Shown in pieces: positions 56,323 to 64,000 of a stretch of 64,000 nt of DNA; the first letter of the stretch is position 1; every line of letters starts with the position of its first letter. The DNA is from Bimuria novae-zelandiae CBS 107.79. Taxonomy: Eukaryota; Ascomycota; Dothideomycetes; Pleosporales; Didymosphaeriaceae. Below the pieces are notes generated by a model. The model saw only the letters and a list, made by a program, of their open reading frames with translations. It did not search any database and was not told the DNA's origin. Made by a program: the position numbers and the translations under genes. Location: NCBI GenBank assembly GCA_010015655.1, contig ML976703.1, forward strand, positions 210,740 through 274,739, given 5' to 3'.

Positions 56323-58622
56323 TCATGACATCCTGGATGCGAGTACAGCGAGTGCGATTATCACCCCGATGAGGAGGGTACCAACTCCAGACATGACGCG
56401 GTTGAGGTTGCGCCACCAACGGGCTTTTTGATAGGATTTGTCGACAACAGGACCAAATTGGTCATCGAAGCGCTGCTCAAGGTCTAACTCGCTAGCCGTA
56501 GCGCCTTGAACCGTATCAGGATCTGGGGGTAAGGGTAGAACAGACGCCATCATCCAGGCTGAGCAATAGGTTAATGCGATGCGTTCATGCGTATAGACCC
56601 GGGATGTAAGCTTACCGAACGGGAAGATGAAGCCTAGACAGAAGCACACGATCTGCCTGTTCTGGCGGCTGAGCAGCGCGGCGCCAAAGTTCTCATCGAA
56701 TGACGGAGCTTTCCACGCGCTCAGTTGAGCTTGGCTTCGTCGATCCTTTGCAAGACGTGGTGTGAATTGCTCGAATATGCGTCGCCGGGGACCGCCAACC
56801 ACATAAACGTCTTGCTCGACAGGTCCTTCGGATATAGACGCAGTCTCTGCTCCCGACGCCCGCTGGTGTGGTCGATTACGCGGTCTATATATGCTGAACG
56901 GGAAGTTCCCATCTGATGGCGTATTTGTCCTGCTGCTTTGCGATGTGGGCAGTGGTATGCTAGCAGATGATTCCGAAATTGATTCCGGCGCGCCCAGTGA
57001 CGTGCGCTCGCCACGACGGTAATATACTCTGTCTTATTATTAGCAATTTTGTGGTGACATTGTGGTGGTGACATTGGTTGGCGCTCTGCCTACCTTGCCC
57101 AGGCTGGAATAGTGCTCGCGATAAAGGTCGACAAGTCGGACTGCGACGAACTAGGCCTCGAAGATGTTGTTGATCGCGAGTCACTATCCCATCTACGTAT
57201 GAAGGAAGTCTTCATTCTGAGTGGAGGCGACTGTAGCGGCGAGATGGTGTCATGTCGTTCTTCCGATTCGGAATTTCGATCGTCGTTCAAAGGACCCATT
57301 GTGGGCGAGAATAGTGGCAAGGGTACAGCCACCGACGACTCTGTAAAGTTCGAGGAGACATTGTCAGAAGAAGATACGCTCCCGGCTGTCAGCCTCCTAC
57401 GCGGTATGACCGCTCTCCCAGTTCCTGGAAAATCATCCTGCGATTGTGATCGGGCGCTGAAGGAATGTGAAGCTCGAACGAGCGACCGAGAGTCGCGCTC
57501 AGATTCCGAGGGTATCGTCGAAAGCTGTGAGCTCCATTGGTGCACGTTCGCGCTGCGGTTGTTCATTCGGGACGCAATTGTCGGAAGTTGTTCTTGTGAT
57601 GAGGCCCATAGACTGCTGGCAGAAGGCGCGCGCACAATGGGATAGTTGACTGGTACTCCGGTTGCAACGGTCGCTGCCTGCGCTTCATGAATGGTCGGTA
57701 TAGGTTGTGAGGCGGAACGGGGACGTTCGTTGTTGTAAGAATAATCCGTGTAGGCAAGAGAGTGTGTAGAAGCCGTCGATGTCGGCCGCTGCGTTGCTGT
57801 ATTATTAGACGAAGCCTGCTTCTGATGGTTGGATTCAAATGACGGCGTGTGCTTATGACGGCGGTCCAAAGACGGACTGAGACTGATGTTGGACGAGCCT
57901 CTCTTGTGATTAACCTTGTTCCGCGTCGACGATTCCGGGTTGGCGGTCGAGGCCAGCGAAGCTGCAGATGCGCGTGGCGTTAATGCGTGAGCCTCGGTCG
58001 GCGCGTCGGCACTGGAGGACGTGGAAGGAGCGACGGTGGAAGGAGTGACAGCCCGGATGGTAGACCTGAGCGGAGAGGCGGGAGCTTCCTGAAGCACCTC
58101 GAATTCCTTTTCGTGCCGAAACAAAGACTCAGGCGTCGGCGATGACCGGGTCGTGCTGTCCTGAGAGAAGCGACTGGACAATGGCGAGAAAGAAGAGACC
58201 GCAATGGTGTCCGCATCTGACGTATTAGTGGACGCCGAGTGTCTGAGTTTCTTAGATTTCAATGGCTTGGGGTCCAGGGTGTGGGTTGCTTGTTGGCTTG
58301 CTTCAATCTTTGCGACCGTATCTGAAACGCGAGACCCCCTGCGCTCGAACCCATATCCTGGCACCTTACGAGGCGGTAATATTTGAGAGGGCTGACTAGG
58401 AAATGGATGCTTCGAATAGACGTCCGATTCCGGGTCCTCTTGGACGATGCGAATGGTGGGTCCGGCGTACTGGTTGGTTTGCGAATCTGAGCGCTGATGG
58501 AGCGGTCTACGCGTAGGAGAGACGGTCCTCGAGGAGGGCGGTGAAAACCTCGGAGCGCGCGCAAGCGGAGACGAAACGGCAGTGTCAGAAGCAGAGGAAC
58601 GCCGGCTGGCCGAGACCGACAT
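56323..58622 (-). CDS. Ser-rich protein with two C-terminal membrane segments
   Basis: Three exons on the minus strand (58622-57094, 57028-56616, 56558-56323; introns 65 and 57 bp) give 725 residues. About the first 500 residues are Ser/Thr/Pro-rich, basic and disordered (MSVSASRRSSASDTAV at the start). An ordered C-terminal part follows: GGPRRRIFEQFTPRLAKDRR, a hydrophobic segment QIVCFCLGFIFPFAWMMASV that spans the second intron junction, a polar loop, then NLNRVMSGVGTLLIGVIIALAVLASRMS as a terminal membrane anchor. I do not recognise a named family; similar Ser-rich proteins are found across filamentous fungi. The start at 58622 is the first ATG in the frame. Confidence 0.8.
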
Positions 58623-58833
58623 GCTTGTGCGGCTGGTGATGGTTCGGCCTGGGGAATCCAAATAGCTGAAGGCGAGGCGTGTTGTTCACAGGGCGATATA
58701 TATGAGAGGACTCATTAAGACGTGTAGTAAAAAAGATGAAGGAATGATGAGAAATGCGAAGTGCAATGAGCGACAAGAAGCTATACAGACATGCCAATGA
58801 TGCAAAGAGCGACAAATGAGGGCGACGATGGCA

Positions 58834-59214
58834 TTAATGGTTTGGCAAATTCAAGAAACGCGGTGGATGGGTGGGCAGAGCGCCTGCTAAAATCAGATCA
58901 GGAGGGCGCGGGCTCGTAGCTGCTGCAGGTGCAGCTCGCTTCAGCGCGTGCCTCCAATAGAGCCAACGCACGTCGTCCATGGCAAGGGCACGGATAGGAA
59001 GGCGACTCTCGGAGACAAGACACAACAACATGGCCGGCGTGGGATCTCCCTCGACGAGCCAGATGGCACACGGTCTGGCCTGATGATTTGACCCAGGAAT
59101 GCCCTCGACGCGGATGATGCGCCCCTTGACCAGTATCGATAGCGGGCCTCTGGACGCGTTCGTGGGCGGTGCCGCGATGCAATCAAACGGGAGGACCACT
59201 GACGTGCCCAGCAC
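58834..59214 (-). CDS. Possible small protein of unknown function
   Basis: An open frame of up to 126 codons, and open further upstream, with a plausible amino-acid pattern (VKGRIIRVEGIPGSNHQARP, DPTPAMLLCLVSESRLPIRA). It starts with CTG in the longest version and no good ATG lies in it, so an upstream exon would be needed. It sits between the Ser-rich gene and RCE1. I cannot name it; it could be chance. Confidence 0.25.
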   Translation of the reverse strand: MLGTSVVLPFDCIAAPPTNASRGPLSILVKGRIIRVEGIPGSNHQARPCAIWLVEGDPTPAMLLCLVSESRLPIRALAMDDVRWLYWRHALKRAAPAAATSPRPPDLILAGALPTHPPRFLNLPNH

Positions 59215-59800
59215 TGGCCGGCGGATGGTCCGGTCGAGGGCGTGCCTGAGGGAGGCGCCAGCAGGGGAACGCCGGAGGTGGTTCGCAACAGCGCAGCAAC
59301 GTTTGTCCGGACGACGTCTGGGGTATATGTAGCTGGATGATGAACACTACATGTACTTATAGATCGTAATAGAGCAGGGCGTATGAGGAAGGACCGTCTT
59401 TCTCCACGTGCAGACAATATTCCACAATGACACTCTTCAGGCCGCGAAACACTGCTACTGTAGTCTATAGGCATGCAAGGGAGAGGGGTTTGTTCGACGC
59501 GCAGAACAATATTAAACACTCGCAGGCCGCTTGATCTAGCTGCACATGGAAGTGCGATGGCTGCATTTGTGCTCGCGCAACATAGAAACGTTTATCCGAC
59601 GCGCAGAACAATATCAACACGACGTGACGATGGTGCTCTTTAGGCCGCTTTGTCCGCCTGCACTTTGAAACCTCCCCGCCGCCCACTGGCAGCAGCCATG
59701 TACGCGAGGCACGAACAAGGCGGTGAGTACATAGGCAGCGCTGCTGCTCTCCATCGCCCGTCCACGCCAGAACCTAACCCTCTACCCGCACTGCTCGAGC
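59215..59800. other. Upstream region of RCE1
   Basis: It holds the RCE1 promoter. A short sequence is repeated twice here: a CGCGCAGAACAATAT stretch at about 59498-59512 and 59600-59614, each within a longer partly similar block with GGCCGCTT after it, spaced about 102 bp apart. Confidence 0.6.
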
Positions 59801-60879
59801 ATGTTTGACGTGTGGCCAGGCCCCAAGCCGTCCGCCATTGCTCCCAGCACGGCGGCGCTCTTGTCTGTGCGTCCCCATGTCTACACTCGCGCCGCCTCAG
59901 GTTGCACGCGAACTGACCCCTAGCCGCAGGTCGTCTTCACCATCGTCTACGTGCTGCCCTTCTACCTGTCGTCTGCTACGCGCCCGTCTCCGCACCTGAC
60001 GCGCGATGCGCCTTCCTCGATCCGCGCAAGGGTGCGGGCCGTTACATCATCCACTATTCTTAGCACCGTCTTGACCGTCTGCGTCCTGCACCAGGTCGGC
60101 CATCTGCCTCCAGCTCGCATTCTCCGCCTGCTCGGCCTGTGGCCGGTCTCGCTGCTTGACTCCGCAAGGACTCTGCTGCTTGTAGCCACCCTGTTCACCG
60201 GGCCTCTGTTTGAATACGGCCTGGTAGACGGGCACTGGAAAGACTGGGTGACGGGCAGAGAAGTCTACCAGACGCTCAGTAGCTGGACTGGATACCGGAA
60301 CTATGTCGCGGTACGCCGCCCAAGCTCTCCTTCGACGCTTACTGAACAGTGCAGGGTCCTGTCAGCGAGGAGATCATCTGGCGCGCCCTGATCATTCCAA
60401 TTCACATTATGGCGGGCGTCTCGGGAAAGAGAATCGTCTTCCTCACCCCGCTCTACTTTGGCATCGCCCACGTCCACCATCTCTACGAGTTCCGCTTGAC
60501 CAACCCACAGACTCCATTCATTATCGCCGTAATCCGCTCGCTCTTCCAGTTCACATACACATCGTTGTTCGGCTTCTTCGCTGCCTTCGTTTTCGTACGT
60601 ACAGGGAACTTGTACTCGGTGATCCTCGCCCACAGCTTCTGCAACTGGATGGGCCTGCCGCGTGTCTACGGCAGAGTGGGCGTGCAAGCTGGAGAACCAA
60701 TAGGCCCACCTGTCACAGGAGACGGGCGGACTAGAGATCCTCCTATCCAAGCACATGGGATTAGCTGGACGCTGGCGTACTATGCGCTCCTTGTTGCTGG
60801 TGCCGTCGGTTTTTATTACCAGCTGTTCCCTCTCACCGAGAGCTCGTATGCTTTGCCAGTCGTCCTTCGAGAGGAGTAA
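59801..60879 (+). CDS. RCE1: CAAX prenyl protease 2 (Rce1)
   Basis: Rce1 is an ER membrane endopeptidase that removes the -AAX residues from prenylated CAAX proteins such as Ras and a-factor. Exons are 59801-59866, 59930-60310 and 60355-60879 (introns 63 and 44 bp), 323 residues. Catalytic motifs of the ABI/CPBP family are all present: SEEIIWR with E154, E155 and R159; FGIAHVHH with H188; and AHSFCNWMGLPR with H242 and N246. These agree in spacing with the essential Glu/His/His/Asn set of the yeast enzyme. At least six hydrophobic segments are visible. The first ATG giving the conserved N-terminus is at 59801; an ATG at 59698 would need another splice and is not supported. Confidence 0.95.
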
Positions 60880-61173
60880 TGTTACCTCAAGAACGAAGTA
60901 CTGATGTAGAGTACGCTTGAGTCTACTCTAAACGTGGATCTGGAAAAGCTGTCATTCAGTGGACAAAGTATGGGTGAGGATGCTTTAAGCATGCGTCAGA
61001 CAAGAACCTCACTGTACAACACAGCTTAGGTCAGTTATTCATGAATTAATTCATGGCTCGAGCATTTCCGAAAACGTATCCGTCTTAGTTATAAGACTAC
61101 CGTAGAATCGAGAAGTTCCTGGTGTGCATCCCTCATTGTATCTTTCAGTCCTAGTGGCTATTCTCGGCACATG
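60880..61173. other. Convergent intergenic region
   Basis: A short 3'-to-3' spacer; nothing is recognised. Confidence 0.6.
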
Positions 61174-62006
61174 TTATGATTTCCTCACTGCGATCGCCCA
61201 CCAATTGTCTTTTTCATACCCTGCCTCGACAACCTCCCCGCCCGCCTCCTCGATATGCCGCTCCAACTCACCTTTCCTATATAAATGATAATATCTCAGA
61301 AACGTCTTGTCCTGCACTTGGTTCTTCGGATCACCTTGATCTGCAACATGAGGCTTCTGGCTCCTTCCTTTAATGACCCACGGCACCATGACATCCTGTT
61401 CATGCCCCTCATCCCACCCCCTTCGACTATCTTTTTGCTCTAACGCCCACACATAGATCAGCGCTCGACCACCACCACCAGGGTGCGAGGGAGGGCAGAG
61501 GAGTTCTAATATGGCCTTCACAGCTTCCGTTCTGCGTGCTGGGGTGGATAAGTGATGAATGACTGCTATCGAGATGGCGAAGTCGAAAGTGCCTTCTGGA
61601 TGCGGTAGACTCAAGTTATCTGCTACTATGCTAGCATGGGGCTCATGCTGCCTTGCAATTTTGACAAGATTGGTGGACCTTCGCCGCCGTCAATATAGAT
61701 GTGCGTAGACTTTCAGGGCGGAACTTACCGATCCGAGCCCACGATGAACACTCGAGGGTTCGTGGCGAGATATTTACCATTGCCACAGCCCACATCTGCA
61801 CCTACGGCTCCATCCGGCAATTCTTTGAGAAATCGTTCTACTATAGGCCAGGGCTGATGAGACTTAGTCTTGTGCGAGGAGGTGGGTCGGGGAAAATGTA
61901 GACACACTTTGTAACGGGTAGACGAGAAATGGGAAGCTATTTGCTCGTAAACAGAATGGACATGTTGTTCTTCGTAGGCCGCGCCTTGGGTATGTGCGAT
62001 TGACAT
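61174..62006 (-). CDS. TRM9: tRNA (carboxymethyluridine-34) methyltransferase Trm9
   Basis: With Trm112, Trm9 methylates carboxymethyluridine at the wobble position of certain tRNAs (mcm5U/mcm5s2U), in the cytoplasm. Exons on the minus strand are 62006-61908, 61853-61729 and 61678-61174 (introns 54 and 50 bp), 242 residues. Signatures: [26 protein letters not shown] at the N-terminus (abbreviated), the SAM-binding motif ADVGCGNGKY, the GSDRS acidic loop, and FDFAISIAVIHHLSTPARR. Typical C-terminal parts are RYYHLYRKGELERHI and the final NWWAIAVRKS. Intron 1 is 54 nt without a stop, so unspliced RNA would stay open; family alignment requires its removal (RYK directly before PWP). Confidence 0.95.
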
Positions 62007-62617
62007 CTTGGGTGTCGTGGTTGGTAGTGGGGAGAAGAAAGAGGCCAGGAGTGGGCCAATCGTTGTGGGCGCCAAGGAGCTTAGGCGTGTCACATGCAAG
62101 CTAAAATCACAAATGCTGTTGGATCTCAATCAAAACCAAAATTCTATCCCTTATTCAGCTGCCTAGAGTGCCTACATATTATTCAAGGTCCGTCCAACGC
62201 TGAGTTTAGTCACGGTCCAAACTCCTGGACGCCTGACCCCACCGCTCTACGGGGTCTCTTAGTGACTGAACTCACGGGAGCTCCATCTTGGTCGACTACC
62301 TAGGTAGAAAATGATGCTTAACCAAACAGTGCTCATTCCGTATCAGCTCTCCCACCGGAGATTCAGAATGTGATAAGGTCTCATCAAGTTGACATTCGCC
62401 TATTGCACGTGTGCCCGGACACCACAAGTGCTTGACCTATAATGTTGGATATAACATTAAAAAAAACATGATACTAGTACATCTATATGGTTCTACCATC
62501 TAATTAACTGCTGGAAAACCATAAAACTTACAACGATGCACCGGAAACTCCCATCTACCCGTGTACCTATTCCGTTGAACACAGGATCCACCACCACACG
62601 TGGATGGCTCCTATGCT
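62007..62617. other. Intergenic region
   Basis: It contains the TRM9 promoter and the 3' flank of the protease-like pseudogene. Composition drops toward AT. Nothing else is recognised. Confidence 0.55.
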
Positions 62618-63985
62618 CTACGCTTTCCCCGGTCGTCTTTCTCTTGCCTCTTCAATTGTCACATTATATTCATTGGTATCAATCTTCAATTTCTTCAAGG
62701 CAGGACTCTTCGACAATTTTTCCAGGTTCTCATCACTCAAGTACGTCAGTGTATACGCTTGAAAGTCCGAACCCTTCTGACGACCTTTTGGGTACGATGG
62801 GTTCCTCATGAATTGCCCTCGCATGATAGGCGTCCTTGTGTCATCGTTGAGATTATAGAAAGGTCTGCGACACTGGTTGAGACTGCGCACGTTGGTCACA
62901 TAATGCCCGCTCTGAAAGTCGGGTCCACTGTGTGAAATGACACTCAACAGCTTGTACCTCAATGGAACCGTGTCGACCTGCTGGAACTGGGTAAGATCTA
63001 AAATTTCCTGGAGTTCAAATAGATTAGTGAGCTTGAATGACCTATTTTCCTCATGTAAGGTAATCTTCAGAGTCATCTTCAATATTCTTGGGGTAACGAG
63101 AATTTTCCAACGCTGGTAGAAATCACACTCTTCGTTTTTGCCTTATTCGTTTTGGCAATATCCGGAGTCGCACTCAGCTGATGTCTCTGCCGGACTGAAA
63201 TGCCCCTTGATCGCCTGGTCGACAGTGCGGAGAGCATCGTCCATACCAACTTCCAGGGAAGGTTGGGGTTCTGCGGGCCCCAGACGCTCGGTGTGACACC
63301 ATCGGCATTCGATATAAGACTGGCAGCTCATGCTGTATATAGCCAGCCACTGGTCATGCCATTCCCCATCCGCCCCATCGTCGAACTGCTAGATCATCCA
63401 ATTATAAAATTCACCTGCATCTTCCTGGAGGTTCGGCTTGAACTGTCCCGCCCACGCAGCGGCCTTGATGTCCATCAGATCGGCCAGATTTGACTTGACT
63501 GGAATTCTAGGTGGAGGCTTGTCGCCCCAATAATATCGTATGAACCGTTCGGTACAGCATCTAACACAACGTCGGGATTTTCCACACTCTGTTTTAGGTT
63601 CATGTGTATACACCCAGTCAAGGAAGATCGGTGTGTGCATGAGAGCTTGGTATACCGAGTTTTGATAACAATGTACGCCAGGATTTCTTATACCGCGGGG
63701 CTCTAGATTGGGTGCCCTGCGAAGGTTGGGACGAGTAGCGAGTGGTTCAGTAAGCCATTCCTTAGGCATCGATGAAATAATTTCATCCTGCTCCTCCTGA
63801 TCAGCGTGGCGCAGAGTGGGGTTATTAGGGTTGGACAATATCGAGGCCATTCTAGAACGTGTAGCTGATCTTCTGCATCCAGATGATCTAATAATTAAAC
63901 CCGTATTGCGCTGAACATTTCGTTTAGTGATCTTTGCAGAGATGGATTCTGTAGGGTCCTTTTGACTGACCGATTTGGTCGTCAT
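62618..63985 (-). pseudogene. Ubiquitin-specific protease-like gene with two in-frame stops
   Basis: USP-type deubiquitinases cut ubiquitin from substrates with a Cys-His-Asp/Asn triad. One uninterrupted minus-strand frame of 456 codons (62618-63985) has the USP landmarks in the right order: Cys box GVHCYQNSVYQAL (Cys at codon 106), QEDAGEFYNWMI (codons about 188-198), zinc-binding-like CRWC and CDSGYC pairs, and the His box SGHYVTNV (His at codon 361) followed by FYNLNDD. Codon 199 (63389-63391) is TAG and codon 281 (63143-63145) is TAA. Both sit where Gln fits (CAG, CAA), and C-to-T before A is the RIP-type change. No intron signals explain them. The gene is otherwise intact, so decay looks recent. 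The frame may extend past the window. Confidence 0.8.
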
Positions 63986-64000
63986 TTGCGATTTTTTTTT

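Noticed and set aside
62618..63985. Stop codons TAA/TAG read as glutamine (altered genetic code)
   Set aside because: Other genes in the window use TAA and TAG as normal terminators at the expected family C-termini (for example RVB2 and TRM9 with TAA or TAG-type ends), so the two stops in this gene are better seen as mutations.

Overview
The window looks like a piece of a filamentous ascomycete (Pezizomycotina) genome, most likely a dothideomycete; the class is an inference. The evidence is short GT-AG introns of 44-136 nt with CTAAC/CTGAC-like branch sites, typical fungal orthologues (RVB2, POP8, EMC7, complex I 75-kDa subunit, ATP2, ADE16/17, RAD23, ESS2, TIF6, RCE1, TRM9), and two AT-rich, TpA-rich blocks that look like transposons degraded by repeat-induced point mutation (RIP). 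The genes lie on both strands and are separated by short spacers.

Layout. Positions 1-9345 are an AT-rich block without an intact gene. It holds the remains of a roughly 7.9-kb Gypsy-type LTR retrotransposon (pol on the minus strand, about 200-bp direct repeats at both ends). Two separate solo LTRs sit inside it, each with a perfect 5-bp target-site duplication (5309-5582 and 6826-7252). From 9914 to 26037 come RVB2, a large coiled-coil protein, POP8, a WW-domain/low-complexity protein with a 17-nt exon, an F-box-like protein, an acyl-CoA dehydrogenase gene with one in-frame TGA, a small membrane protein and an aquaporin. A complete but RIP-mutated Fot1/Pogo-type DNA transposon (26038-27964, TA duplication) sits 212 bp upstream of the EMC7 start codon. 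Then follow EMC7, the 75/78-kDa subunit of respiratory complex I, and ATP2. ATP2 is flanked on both sides by arrays of diverged repeats of about 150-180 bp that share an ATCCTGGGGTAAC core, mostly in opposite orientation on the two sides. From 37077 to 62006 are a CoA-diphosphatase-like Nudix protein, ADE16/17, RAD23, a four-TM protein, a long disordered/coiled-coil nuclear protein, ESS2/DGCR14, TIF6, a Ser-rich membrane protein, RCE1 and TRM9. The window ends with a compact ubiquitin-specific protease-like gene that is open except for two in-frame stop codons.

The genes form no single pathway or cluster. They are mostly housekeeping functions: chromatin remodelling, RNase P/MRP, ER membrane insertion, respiration and ATP synthesis, purine synthesis, DNA repair/proteasome shuttling, ribosome biogenesis, prenyl-protein processing and tRNA modification. 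Several neighbours are divergent and share short promoters (RVB2/coiled-coil protein, WW/F-box, Nudix/ADE16). I did not find a convincing new multi-gene system. The most unusual signals are the repeat arrays around ATP2, the nested and dated transposon history, the two genes broken by single stop codons, and the very small exons. Exon limits were derived by hand from splice signals and reading frame; for every multi-exon model the summed coding length is a multiple of three.
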